A stretch of 64,000 nt of DNA from Flavobacterium sp. N2270 (GTDB taxonomy: Bacteria; Bacteroidota; Bacteroidia; Flavobacteriales; Flavobacteriaceae), in assembly GCF_025947225.1 (NCBI RefSeq), contig NZ_CP110005.1, forward strand, positions 558,001 to 622,000, given 5' to 3'. Both the position numbers and the translations under genes were made by a program. Position 1 is the stretch's first letter. Every line of letters begins with the position of its first letter. This document shows, in pieces, positions 29,452 to 38,489 of this stretch. Below the pieces are notes generated by a model, which had not been told where the DNA came from, made no database searches, and saw nothing but the letters and a program-made list of their open reading frames with translations.

Positions 29452-30855
29452 TTATTTTACTAATTTCACCTCAACTCTTCTGTTGTTAGCTCTTCCTTTA
29501 GAAGTTTTATTAGAATCAATTGGTTTAGACTCTCCAAAACCAGCTGAAGTTAATCTTGCAGCATCAATTCCGTTTTCAACTAAATAAGTTTTAACAGCAG
29601 CTGCTCTATCTTCAGATAATTTTTGATTTAATGAATCTGAACCTTGACTATCAGTGTGACCTTCAATCATGAAGTTAGCACTTGGATATTCTTTTAAGAT
29701 TGCAGTAATTGCTTGTAAAACTGGCATTGTTTGTTTTTGGAAAGAAGATTTTCCAGAGTTAAACAAGATAGTTTTAGCATAGCTATTTAATTTGTTGATT
29801 GCTTCTTCAGAAACCTCAGGACATCCATTGTTAGCTACAGTTCCAGCTACTGTTGGACATTGGTCATCTTTATCAGCTACTCCATCTCCATCAGTATCAG
29901 GCCAAGGACAACCAGCGTTAGCTTTAGGTCCTTTTACTTCTGGACAGTTGTCATCTTTATCAGCTACTCCGTCTCCGTCAGCATCTGGACAACCTTTCAT
30001 AATTTTAGTACCTTTTACTTCTGGACAAGCATCTTCGTTATCAACGATTCCGTCTCCATCAGTATCAGGACATCCATTAAATTCAGCTAATCCAAAAACT
30101 TCTGGACAAGAATCATCTTTATCTGCGATTTTATCACCATCAGTATCAGGACATCCCATAAACTCTTTTAAACCTGGAGTTTCTGGACATGCATCGTCTT
30201 TATCATATACACCATCACCATCAGTATCTTTACCACCAAATTTGAAAGTAAGACCTGCAAAGTGTTGCATAACTGTAGGTACATCTGCGTCTGGAGTTCT
30301 TTCATCATCAAATGAATACTTAAGAGATGACTGTAAACTTATACCAACATGCTCAGTTAACCAAAAAGTTAAACCTAAACCTCCATTTACAGTTCCTGCA
30401 GAAGCATCACCAAAGAAAGTATAACCTCCACCAACATGTGCAGAAGGGTCTAACCATTTAGATTTAAGCATGTCTTGAAAACTATACTTAATTGTACCAT
30501 CAATAGCATAATAACTTAAATCTCCTGGGTTTGAAACCACATAAGTACTTGATGTCATAGGAACTTTATCAATCATTTTACTGATTTTGTTAACAGAACC
30601 CGTTAAACCAAATGAAAAATTATCCCCAACGTATCTAGATACCGTTAAAGAAGATACAGAAGGAATCATGTTCCAATTGTCTTGAGCGTTTAACAACTCT
30701 TTAAAAACAAGTTTGTCATTTCCTGACATACTTATTTTTGTGTCAACCGCATTAGCTCCGAAAGATACAGCCCATGGATTGTTACTGTCTTGTGCTTGCG
30801 AAGTTACTCCAGCAAACATTAAAGCAGCAATAAATAATTTGTTTAGATGTTTCAT
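29452..30855 (-). CDS. OmpA-family outer membrane protein with thrombospondin type 3 repeats
   Basis: 467 residues. Signal peptide about 1-22 (ending SQAQ). An N-terminal beta-barrel (about 23-210) is followed by five calcium-binding type 3 repeats ([19 protein letters not shown] and four relatives, about 215-340) and a C-terminal OmpA peptidoglycan-binding domain (about 350-467: [47 protein letters not shown]). Anchors the outer membrane to the cell wall and is usually a major protein in Flavobacterium; the strong promoter at 30892-30919 agrees. Confidence 0.94.
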   Translation of the reverse strand: MKHLNKLFIAALMFAGVTSQAQDSNNPWAVSFGANAVDTKISMSGNDKLVFKELLNAQDNWNMIPSVSSLTVSRYVGDNFSFGLTGSVNKISKMIDKVPMTSSTYVVSNPGDLSYYAIDGTIKYSFQDMLKSKWLDPSAHVGGGYTFFGDASAGTVNGGLGLTFWLTEHVGISLQSSLKYSFDDERTPDADVPTVMQHFAGLTFKFGGKDTDGDGVYDKDDACPETPGLKEFMGCPDTDGDKIADKDDSCPEVFGLAEFNGCPDTDGDGIVDNEDACPEVKGTKIMKGCPDADGDGVADKDDNCPEVKGPKANAGCPWPDTDGDGVADKDDQCPTVAGTVANNGCPEVSEEAINKLNSYAKTILFNSGKSSFQKQTMPVLQAITAILKEYPSANFMIEGHTDSQGSDSLNQKLSEDRAAAVKTYLVENGIDAARLTSAGFGESKPIDSNKTSKGRANNRRVEVKLVK

Positions 30856-30891
30856 ACTTTATAATTTAATTACAATACGTTATAATTATAG

Positions 30892-30919
30892 CAAAAGTAA
30901 TATTTTTTTTTAATTACAA
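30892..30919 (-). promoter_or_regulatory. Promoter of the OmpA-family gene
   Basis: Minus-strand TTG (30919-30917), a 17-bp T/A-rich spacer, TACTTTTG (30899-30892); the leader is about 33 nt and AT-rich. Confidence 0.7.
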
Positions 30920-30954
30920 AAAATTTTGTTAAAAAAAGTACTACTAAATTTATA

Positions 30955-32151
30955 TTATTTAATGATTTTTAGATTTTTACCCACTTCTATAAAAGCATTG
31001 ATAGCTTTATCTAAATGGTTTTGAGTGTGTGCAGCAGACAATTGAACTCTAATTCTCGCTTTCTCTTTTGGAACTACTGGAAAAAAGAAACCAATTACAT
31101 AAACTCCTTTTTGAAGTAATTCTTCCGACATTTTTTGCGCCAATTTAGCATCATAAAGCATAACAGGTACTATTGCAGAGTCTCCATCAATAATATCGAA
31201 ACCCGCTTTTTTCATTCCATCTTTGAAATAATTAGTATTCCATTCTAATTTATCTCGAAGCGAAGTGTCTTTTTCTAATAATTCAAAAACCTTTAAAGAA
31301 GCCCCTACAATTGATGGCGCTAAAGAGTTTGAAAACAAATAAGGGCGTGAACGCTGACGCAAAATTTCGATGACTTCTTTTTTAGCAGTTGTATAACCTC
31401 CCATTGCTCCACCAAGAGCTTTTCCAAGCGTTCCCGTAATGATATCTACACGACCCATTACGTTTTTAGCTTCCAAAGTTCCTTTTCCAGTTGCGCCAAT
31501 AAAACCCGCAGCGTGACATTCGTCAACCATTACTAAAGCATCGTATTTATCTGCTAAATCACAAATTTTATCTAATGGAGCAACTAAACCGTCCATTGAA
31601 AATACACCATCAGTAACAATTAGCTTAAATCTATGTCCTTTTTCAGTTGCTGCAATAAGTTGCGTTTCTAAGTCAGCCATATCATTATTTTGGTAACGAT
31701 AACGAGCCGCTTTACATAAACGAACTCCGTCTATAATTGAAGCGTGATTTAAACTATCAGAAATAATACAATCTTCTTCACCTAATAAAGGTTCAAAAAC
31801 TCCACCATTTGCATCAAAAGCAGCTGCATATAAAATAGTGTCTTCAGTTCCATAAAAATCAGCTATTTTTTTTTCCAATTCTTTATGAATATCTTGAGTT
31901 CCACAAATGAAACGAACAGACGACATTCCGAATCCATGAGAATCTAAAGCGTCTTTTGCAGCTTGAACCACTTCTGGATGAGAAGAAAGTCCTAAATAAT
32001 TGTTTGCACAAAAATTCAAAACTGTTTCTCCAGTTGAAACTTTAATTTCTGCTCCTTGAGGTGTAGTTATGATTCGTTCTTTTTTAAACAATCCGTTTTC
32101 ACGAATAGCGTTTAATTCATTTTCTAAGTGTTGTTGTATTTTACCGTACAT
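30955..32151 (-). CDS. kbl: Glycine C-acetyltransferase (2-amino-3-ketobutyrate CoA ligase)
   Basis: 398 residues; PLP enzyme cleaving 2-amino-3-ketobutyrate with CoA to glycine and acetyl-CoA in threonine degradation. Seen: [38 protein letters not shown] (PLP-binding Asp) and [19 protein letters not shown] with the Schiff-base Lys, and the C-terminal [11 protein letters not shown]. Length 398 matches Kbl. No threonine dehydrogenase gene is in the window. A -7 element lies in the 3' end of the upstream helicase gene. Confidence 0.95.
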   Translation of the reverse strand: MYGKIQQHLENELNAIRENGLFKKERIITTPQGAEIKVSTGETVLNFCANNYLGLSSHPEVVQAAKDALDSHGFGMSSVRFICGTQDIHKELEKKIADFYGTEDTILYAAAFDANGGVFEPLLGEEDCIISDSLNHASIIDGVRLCKAARYRYQNNDMADLETQLIAATEKGHRFKLIVTDGVFSMDGLVAPLDKICDLADKYDALVMVDECHAAGFIGATGKGTLEAKNVMGRVDIITGTLGKALGGAMGGYTTAKKEVIEILRQRSRPYLFSNSLAPSIVGASLKVFELLEKDTSLRDKLEWNTNYFKDGMKKAGFDIIDGDSAIVPVMLYDAKLAQKMSEELLQKGVYVIGFFFPVVPKEKARIRVQLSAAHTQNHLDKAINAFIEVGKNLKIIK

Positions 32152-32198
32152 TTTTAAATGTTGATTTGGTTATTCGTTATTTTTATGATTTACTGAAG

Positions 32199-35100
32199 TT
32201 ACAAAAGTACAACTTCTATTTTTTCTCCTATATAAACCAATGCTTTTTTTGCAATTGTATAATTCATTTCTTGAAGTACAAAAGCATATTCATTGATTTG
32301 ATTTTGGTGTTTTTGATTTTTCTCCCCAGTTTTATAGTCTAAAAGATAAACTTCGTTATTAAAAACAACCACTCTATCTGGTTTTAAATTTTTATATCCG
32401 TTTTTCAATATTGTTTCTTCATTATAAACCATTCCTTGTCCGTTAAAAAAGTCACTCAACTCATTATTTGAAATTATTTGCTGAACTTTATCTTTAAAAA
32501 TATCTAATTGAGAAATTGTAATTAATCCATTTTCAATTGCTTTTTGAATCGCAAAGTCTGAATCTTCTTTTACAATAATGAACGACATAATTTCGTGCAA
32601 AATATTTCCAAATTCAATTGCTTGTTGCTGATCGGTATTCCACATTAAAGCTTCTCGTTGTGCAATTTTTATACTACTAGAGTTGAGCTTTTCCTTTACC
32701 AATGAAATTGTTTTTTGCTCTTTAATTTCATGTTTTTCGGCAGAAAGTTTTTCGGGATTTCCAAATTCGTATTCTAATTTTGTTTCATCGTACATTCCTA
32801 TGTTTTGCAAATACTCAATAAAGTAAGATGATAAATTATCAGGCAAACCCGTTTTATTCAACAAATGATTAGAAATTACATACAATTGCTCTTCAGCTCT
32901 TGTTAACGCAACGTATAAAACATTTATGATGTCTAGAATCTCTTCTTGGCTTTTAGTATCATAGATTTCTTTTGCTTTTTCCCCATAGTCAACTACTTCT
33001 TTTTTTGAATTTACCAATGCTTTTGGAAATTCTATTTCTTCATCATCATCAAAATCAACCCAAATTTTATTTCTAATTTTTCTATTAAAATCCTCATCTG
33101 CAAAAGGATAAATGACTACTGGAAACTCTAGTCCTTTTGATTTATGAATAGTCATTATACGAATAGCATCATTTCCTTCAGGCGAAGGAATACTTTTTTG
33201 AAACCCAGTTTTTTCCCAATATTCTAAAAAATCGCCAATACTTGACTGTAATTTACTATCGCGTTCTAAAACTAAATCTAAAAAATATTGTACATAAGAA
33301 GTGTTGGTTTTCTCTTGAATAAACACATCTACAATGATTTCAACCGCTTCGTACAATGATTTTTTTCTACAATTTTGAAAGGAAACAGAAATATTTAATT
33401 TTCTTAAAAATAATTCCAAATCGTTTTCAGACAAGTCTTTAGTTGCAGCAATAAAATCATGTGTTGAATATTTATTTTGTAAATTTTTTGCAACATAATA
33501 CAAAACATATGCTTTTGATTCTTGGTCTTTATTGCTTTTTAAATATTTTAATAAATTGACGATTAACTTAACTTCAGTTGCATTTTGAATCAATAAGGTT
33601 TCCGAAGACAAAATAGGAATTTGATTCTCGGTTAAAAAGTTTGCCAAAGCAACTCCGTCTGATTTTTTTCGCGTAAGCAAAACAATATCTTTATATTGAA
33701 AACCTTTATTTTTAATACTAGAAATGGTTTCTAATGTTTTACTTAAGTAATATTTTGTTTTAGCAGAATAGGTATTGTCTTCGTCAAATTCACTGAAAAA
33801 ATCTTCATTTTCTTCTTTTGGAACTTCTATAAATGAAAGATTTACATAACCGCCAATTTTACTGTTTATTTCCTGATGACTGTGATTTAAATATAAATCG
33901 GCATAATCTTCATTAGAGAATTTACTTGATAAATGAGCAAAAAAACGGTTGTTAAACGAAATCACCTCCGAATAACTTCTGTAATTTGTACCCAATCTAA
34001 AAACTTCTTTTTCTTTGTTTGAAAACGGATATTCATCCAAATCATTAGGATTATCAGTTTTACTTAACTTAATAAATTGTTCTGCTTTTCCTCCACGCCA
34101 GCGGTAAATAGATTGTTTCGGATCACCGACCAACATTAACGTTCCTTTTACTCCGTTTTCTTCACTTGCAACCGCATTATCAATTAATGGTATTAAATTT
34201 TTCCATTGCATAATAGACGTGTCCTGGAATTCATCGATGAAGAAATGTCTGTATTTTTCACCTAATCGTTCATATATAAAAGGGGCTGGTTGATTTTGTA
34301 TTTCGTTAAAAATAATTTTATTAAAATCGGAAATGGAAAGTATATTTTTCTCTTCTTGAATGTTTTTAAATTCTAAATGAATTGTATTTAATAACGAAAG
34401 TGGATTGATATTTTGGAGAAATGCTTGATAAAAAGACATTTTAGAGCAATTGTAATAACATTTTTGTAACAGAAACAATAAGTTTCCAGAAACAAATTCA
34501 ATAGCACCAATATCTTTAGCAGTTTTATTAATCGCAATATCTTCAAAATGAACGTATTTAGAAAAATCTTTACTTTCTAAATTTCCTTCTTTAATTTTAG
34601 TAATATGATTTGGAAAAGTGCTTCTTGAGAAAGATTTTAAATCAATTCCATTTTCGGAAAGCATTTGAAAACATTGAGCCGCTAATCCAGAATTTTGTTC
34701 CTGAAAAAACATTATTCTTTCGCTCAAAGTTTTCTTTATTTGAGTAAAATCATCAAACGTCTTATCTTCAAATTGAGTCAATTCGTTTGCATTATTTTCA
34801 TTGGTAATTAACTTTGATACTTCAAATAATTCTTTAGAAATATCCCAATTTTTATCTTCGTCAGTTTTATTTTTCGTGAATTCGATTAAAAGATCAGTAA
34901 GTATTTGTTCTTCTCCAACTTTTGAAATTACTAAATCGACGGCTTCTTGCAAAAGCGCATCCGTATCTAAAGAAACCTCAAAATTGGCAGGTAAATTTAA
35001 ATCTTGTGCAAACGCACGAATAACCTTGTGTGTAAATTTATCAATTGTAGAAATTCCGAAAGCAGTGTAATTATGAATAATATTTTTAATAATAACTTTT

Positions 35101-35387
35101 GCCTTATCTTTAATTGTTGCAACTGATAAACCTGTTTCTTTAGCAATCTCTTTTAATAACATCATTGATTTTACAGAAGTATTCACTTTTGAAAAATCAT
35201 AAAGGTTATCAATTATACGAGACTTCATTTCTTCCACTGCTTTATTTGTAAAAGTAATGGCCAAAATTTTCTTGTAAGCATCGTTAGTTGGCGAATTAAA
35301 TAAAATTTTTAAATACTCTTTTGTAAGCGTATAAGTTTTACCTGATCCGGCAGAAGCGTCGTATAAACTAAAAGCGGGTGTGTTCAA
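32199..35387 (-). CDS. UvrD/RecB-type helicase-nuclease, AddA-like
   Basis: 1062 residues, complete SF1A helicase: Walker A DASAGSGKTYTLTKEYL (about 9-25), FIDEFQDTS (motif II), VGDPKQSIYRWRGG (motif III), GTNYRS (motif IV), IMTIHKSKGLEFPVVIYP (motif V) and LYVALTRAEEQLYVIS (motif VI). The C-terminal nuclease domain has FGNILHEIMSF, then KPDRVVVFNNEVYLLDYKTG with D and DYK residues. With the AddB-like protein it should process double-strand breaks. Divergent from sodB, with its own -7 element. Confidence 0.92.
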   Translation of the reverse strand: MNTPAFSLYDASAGSGKTYTLTKEYLKILFNSPTNDAYKKILAITFTNKAVEEMKSRIIDNLYDFSKVNTSVKSMMLLKEIAKETGLSVATIKDKAKVIIKNIIHNYTAFGISTIDKFTHKVIRAFAQDLNLPANFEVSLDTDALLQEAVDLVISKVGEEQILTDLLIEFTKNKTDEDKNWDISKELFEVSKLITNENNANELTQFEDKTFDDFTQIKKTLSERIMFFQEQNSGLAAQCFQMLSENGIDLKSFSRSTFPNHITKIKEGNLESKDFSKYVHFEDIAINKTAKDIGAIEFVSGNLLFLLQKCYYNCSKMSFYQAFLQNINPLSLLNTIHLEFKNIQEEKNILSISDFNKIIFNEIQNQPAPFIYERLGEKYRHFFIDEFQDTSIMQWKNLIPLIDNAVASEENGVKGTLMLVGDPKQSIYRWRGGKAEQFIKLSKTDNPNDLDEYPFSNKEKEVFRLGTNYRSYSEVISFNNRFFAHLSSKFSNEDYADLYLNHSHQEINSKIGGYVNLSFIEVPKEENEDFFSEFDEDNTYSAKTKYYLSKTLETISSIKNKGFQYKDIVLLTRKKSDGVALANFLTENQIPILSSETLLIQNATEVKLIVNLLKYLKSNKDQESKAYVLYYVAKNLQNKYSTHDFIAATKDLSENDLELFLRKLNISVSFQNCRKKSLYEAVEIIVDVFIQEKTNTSYVQYFLDLVLERDSKLQSSIGDFLEYWEKTGFQKSIPSPEGNDAIRIMTIHKSKGLEFPVVIYPFADEDFNRKIRNKIWVDFDDDEEIEFPKALVNSKKEVVDYGEKAKEIYDTKSQEEILDIINVLYVALTRAEEQLYVISNHLLNKTGLPDNLSSYFIEYLQNIGMYDETKLEYEFGNPEKLSAEKHEIKEQKTISLVKEKLNSSSIKIAQREALMWNTDQQQAIEFGNILHEIMSFIIVKEDSDFAIQKAIENGLITISQLDIFKDKVQQIISNNELSDFFNGQGMVYNEETILKNGYKNLKPDRVVVFNNEVYLLDYKTGEKNQKHQNQINEYAFVLQEMNYTIAKKALVYIGEKIEVVLL
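32202..32209 (-). promoter_or_regulatory. -7 element for kbl
   Basis: Minus-strand TACTTTTG inside the last codons of the helicase gene, about 50 bp before the kbl ATG. No TTG is seen at -33. Confidence 0.4.
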
Positions 35388-35440
35388 TGTGTTATATTTT
35401 TCTTAATTATAGTGGTATAAGAACAATCTATTTTTTAATC

Positions 35441-35448
35441 CAAAGTTA
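35441..35448 (-). promoter_or_regulatory. -7 element for the AddA-like gene
   Basis: Minus-strand TAACTTTG, 54 bp upstream of the ATG at 35387; the same octamer is used by sodB 7 bp away on the other strand. Confidence 0.45.
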
Positions 35449-35454
35449 AATTTA

Positions 35455-35462
35455 TAACTTTG
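35455..35462 (+). promoter_or_regulatory. -7 element for sodB
   Basis: TAACTTTG, 32 bp before the sodB ATG. Confidence 0.55.
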
Positions 35463-35494
35463 AATTCATTAATACTAATCTAAATATAAAAATT

Positions 35495-36100
35495 ATGGCT
35501 TTCGAATTACCACAATTACCATATGCGTATGACGCCCTTGAACCACATATTGATGCTAGAACGATGGAAATACATCACACTAAGCACCATAATGGATATA
35601 CAACTAATCTAAATAACGCAATTGCAGGAACAGATTTAGAAGGAAAAACTATTGAAAACATCTTATTAAACCTTGACATGAATAATGCAGCCGTAAGAAA
35701 TAATGGTGGTGGTTTTTACAATCACAACTTATTTTGGTCGGTAATGTCTCCGAATGGTGGTGGTTTACCAACAGGTGAATTAGCTGATGCTATTGACAGT
35801 GCATTTGGATCATTTGATGCTTTTAAAGCTGCATTTGCAAAAGCTGGTGCAACGCAATTTGGATCAGGTTGGGCTTGGCTTTGTTTAAAAGACGGAAAAC
35901 TTGAGGTTTGCGGAACTCCAAACCAAGACAACACTTTAATGCCTGGTGTAGGTTGTGGCGGAACTCCAATTTTAGGAATGGATGTATGGGAACACGCTTA
36001 TTATTTAAACTATCAAAACAGAAGACCAGATTATATTGAAGCTTTCTTTAACGTAATAAACTGGACTGAAGTAGCAAGAAGATTTGCTGTAGCAAAATAA
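35495..36100 (+). CDS. sodB: Superoxide dismutase (Fe/Mn family)
   Basis: 201 residues; dismutates superoxide. Metal ligands are visible: His27 ([11 protein letters not shown]), a second His in [10 protein letters not shown], and Asp and His in [10 protein letters not shown]. The Fe- versus Mn-type choice is not certain from sequence alone, and cambialistic enzymes are common in Bacteroidetes. No signal peptide, so cytosolic. Monocistronic: own -7 element upstream and a perfect terminator downstream. Confidence 0.96.
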   Translation: MAFELPQLPYAYDALEPHIDARTMEIHHTKHHNGYTTNLNNAIAGTDLEGKTIENILLNLDMNNAAVRNNGGGFYNHNLFWSVMSPNGGGLPTGELADAIDSAFGSFDAFKAAFAKAGATQFGSGWAWLCLKDGKLEVCGTPNQDNTLMPGVGCGGTPILGMDVWEHAYYLNYQNRRPDYIEAFFNVINWTEVARRFAVAK

Positions 36101-36113
36101 CAATTACAATAGT

Positions 36114-36149
36114 AAAAAAAGAGGTTCGCAATAGTGCGAACCTTTTTTG
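36114..36149 (+). terminator. Terminator of sodB
   Basis: Perfect stem GGTTCGCA (36123-36130) with TGCGAACC (36135-36142), ATAG loop, then a run of T. Confidence 0.9.
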
Positions 36150-36169
36150 TTTTTAGAGTATCTGTAAAA

Positions 36170-36253
36170 TAAAAAAGGTATGCTTTGCATACCCTTTTTG
36201 CCCCAAATCTACCATAAAACTTAACCTACTAATTTTTTGGTACAGCTAAAGTA
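36170..36253 (-). ncRNA. Candidate small RNA A (left copy of a tandem pair)
   Basis: On the minus strand: the -7-like TACTTTAG (36253-36246), then TACCA, an A/T-rich stretch, the 43-nt core (36237-36195) identical to copy B, and a terminator: stem GGTATGC / GCATACC (36193-36187 and 36183-36177), loop AAA, then T6. The RNA would be about 70 nt. TACCA near its 5' end can pair with TGGTA in the core. No TTG is seen at the right distance upstream. It could be a structured regulatory RNA, a repeat element, or encode a micro-peptide (MVDLGQKG...). Nothing else is evident in the 110 bp between copies A and B. Confidence 0.55.
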
Positions 36254-36365
36254 GATTGAATTTATTATGCGTGCATAAAAAATTGACAAACTGTCCAAAT
36301 ATTCGATAAAAGGTGTTTTTTTTGCTTTTATTTAAGAAATTAATTGAAAAATGAAATTATATAAA

Positions 36366-36452
36366 TAAAAAAAAGGTGAAATTGCTTTCACCTTTTTGCC
36401 CCAAATCTACCATAAAACTTAACCTACTAATTTTTCTGGTAGTGCTAAAGTA
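36366..36452 (-). ncRNA. Candidate small RNA B (right copy of a tandem pair)
   Basis: Same layout as copy A. A 43-nt core (36435-36393) is base-for-base identical, preceded by TACTTTAG (36452-36445) and, 19 bp further upstream, TTG (36474-36472). The terminator stem is GGTGAAA / TTTCACC (36375-36381 and 36386-36392), different from copy A's GGTATGC stem, followed by T8. CTACCA and TGGTAG can form a 6-bp helix. It lies just downstream of the purF stop, whose transcript has no other terminator here. Family unknown to me. Confidence 0.6.
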
Positions 36453-36474
36453 TGATAGACAAATGTTAAATCAA
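36445..36474 (-). promoter_or_regulatory. Promoter-like sequence of small RNA B
   Basis: Minus-strand TTG (36474-36472), a 19-bp spacer, TACTTTAG (36452-36445), one base off TAnnTTTG. Confidence 0.45.
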
Positions 36475-36518
36475 TTAAAAAATTGTTTAACGTGTAAAAT
36501 AATCGATAAAGTGCATAA

Positions 36519-38417
36519 TTAATATGCGCGAGCGTCATTTCCTTCATAAAAATTTAAGAAAGCTTTGTTTACAACTCTGTTTCCTCCATTTGTAGGGTAA
36601 TCTCCAGTAAAGTACCAATCTCCAAGATTTTTTGGACAAGCAATATGTAAATCATCAACCGTTTGATAAATAATTTTAACTTCAGCATGAGTGTTTTCTG
36701 GAGTTAACATTTCAGATATTTTGTCTGATATTTCTTCATCTGTAAAGGGAGCATAAATTTCTTTTACAAAATTTACAACCTCAGCATCTTTTAAATTTTC
36801 TTGCGCTTTTGATTTTTTATAAACTTCTTCAACAATATGAAGTAAACCTCTGTCTTTTAGTAGCTCCATAGCGGCTCTAAAAGCAACTAATCCTTCAAGT
36901 TTAGCCATATCAATACCGTAACAGTCAGGATAACGAATTTGTGGTGCAGATGACACAACAACAATTTTCTTTGGTTTAAGCCTATCCATCATTTTAATGA
37001 TACTTTGCTTCAGCGTTGTTCCTCTTACAATACTATCGTCAATGATAACCAAATTGTCAGTCGTTTTCACAACTCCATAAGTAACATCATACACATGGGC
37101 AACTAAATCATCTCTACTACTGTCTTCAGTGATAAAAGTTCTTAATTTTGCATCTTTAATTGCTACTTTCTCTGTTCGAATTTTAACTGATAAAATTTCA
37201 GCTAGTTTTTCTTCTGAAAGCGTATCTCTATTTTTTAAAATTTCAGCCGTTTTTCTCTGATTCAAAAAGTCTTGAGCCGCTTCTGTCATTCCATAAAAAG
37301 AAGTTTCGGCAGTGTTTGGTATGTATGAAAAAACCGTGTTATCAGTATCGTTATCGATTGATTTTAAAATGGCTGGGAAAATTAATCTTCCTAATTTCTT
37401 ACGTTCTTGGTGAATTTCTGCATCACTTCCACGAGAAAAATAAATACGTTCAAACGAACATGCTTTTTTAACCAAAGGTGTTCTAACTTCATTAAGTGAA
37501 ACAGAACCGTCTTTTTTAATTACAATAGCGTTTCCAGGTGTTAATTCTTGAACTTTTTCGAAAGGAACATTAAAAACCGTTTGAATAACTGGTCTTTCAG
37601 AAGCTACAACAACAATTTCATCATCTTCATAAAAATAAGCCGGGCGAATACCTGCTGGATCTCGCATTACAAATGCATCTCCATGACCTAATAAACCAGC
37701 CATTGCATAACCTCCATCCCAGTTACGAGAAGCACGCTCTAAAATTCTAGGAATATTTAATCGGTCAACGATTACTTTTGAAGCTTCTTGCTTTGTAAAC
37801 CCTTCTAATTTTGCTTGTTTGTAAATTTCGGTAACTTCATCATCTAAAAAATGACCTATTTTTTCCATTACAGTAACAGTATCAGCTAATTCTTTTGGAT
37901 GCTGACCTAATTCTACCAAACTATCAAAAAGCTCTTTAACATTTGTCATGTTAAAATTCCCGGCAACAATAAGATTGCGGTGCATCCAATTATTCTGACG
38001 CAAGAAAGGATGTACGCTTTCGATACTGTTTTTTCCAAAAGTTCCATAACGTACGTGTCCTAAAAATAACTCGCCTATATAAGGAATATTATTTTTTTGT
38101 AACTGAACATCATTTTGATATTCTGGGTGTTCTAAAAGTTCGTGATTAATTCGTTCATTAACCTGTGCAAAAACATCTTTAATAGGATTTGCATCATTAG
38201 AACGTATACGGCTTATATAACGTTGCCCTGGAGCAACATCTAATTTTATACTTGCTAAACCTGCACCATCTTGACCGCGATTGTGCTGTTTTTCCATTAG
38301 CAAATACATTTTTTGAACTCCGTAAAAAGCTGTACCGTATTTTTCTTTGTAAAACTCTAACGGTTTTTTTAATCTTAATAGTGCAATTCCGCATTCATGT
38401 TTAATAGCGTCACTCAT
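36519..38417 (-). CDS. purF: Amidophosphoribosyltransferase (glutamine PRPP amidotransferase)
   Basis: 632 residues; first step of purine synthesis, PRPP plus glutamine to phosphoribosylamine. The N-terminal Ntn-glutaminase begins at Cys9 (HECGIALL), implying removal of 8 residues, with QHNRGQDGAG and GNFNMTN. The C-terminal phosphoribosyltransferase has the PRPP loop VIIDDSIVRGTTL. It is longer than the usual PurF of about 470-510 residues; a long form occurs in Bacteroidetes. The leader before the ATG is an unstructured CAA-rich run. purN is nearby on the same strand but not in one operon. Confidence 0.9.
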   Translation of the reverse strand: MSDAIKHECGIALLRLKKPLEFYKEKYGTAFYGVQKMYLLMEKQHNRGQDGAGLASIKLDVAPGQRYISRIRSNDANPIKDVFAQVNERINHELLEHPEYQNDVQLQKNNIPYIGELFLGHVRYGTFGKNSIESVHPFLRQNNWMHRNLIVAGNFNMTNVKELFDSLVELGQHPKELADTVTVMEKIGHFLDDEVTEIYKQAKLEGFTKQEASKVIVDRLNIPRILERASRNWDGGYAMAGLLGHGDAFVMRDPAGIRPAYFYEDDEIVVVASERPVIQTVFNVPFEKVQELTPGNAIVIKKDGSVSLNEVRTPLVKKACSFERIYFSRGSDAEIHQERKKLGRLIFPAILKSIDNDTDNTVFSYIPNTAETSFYGMTEAAQDFLNQRKTAEILKNRDTLSEEKLAEILSVKIRTEKVAIKDAKLRTFITEDSSRDDLVAHVYDVTYGVVKTTDNLVIIDDSIVRGTTLKQSIIKMMDRLKPKKIVVVSSAPQIRYPDCYGIDMAKLEGLVAFRAAMELLKDRGLLHIVEEVYKKSKAQENLKDAEVVNFVKEIYAPFTDEEISDKISEMLTPENTHAEVKIIYQTVDDLHIACPKNLGDWYFTGDYPTNGGNRVVNKAFLNFYEGNDARAY

Positions 38418-38460
38418 TGTGTTGTTGTTGTGTTGTTTAATGCTTACTGTAATGTATACA

Positions 38461-38488
38461 AAAATGCCCCGAAAATTCGAGGCACGTT
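38461..38488 (-). terminator. Terminator of the PfkB kinase gene
   Basis: Minus-strand stem TGCCTCGA with TCGGGGCA (positions 38465-38484, one G-U pair), followed by TTTTTG. Confidence 0.65.
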
Positions 38489-38489
38489 T

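Noticed and set aside
29792-30424. A 210-codon plus-strand frame opposite the OmpA-family gene
   Set aside because: Its Ser/Pro/Val-rich repeats mirror the type 3 repeats of the real minus-strand gene; no promoter or family motif.
36170-36474. CRISPR array or integron attC sites in the sodB-purF gap
   Set aside because: Only two units with about 150 bp between the cores, no spacer pattern, no cas or integrase genes nearby; each unit has its own hairpin and T tract instead.
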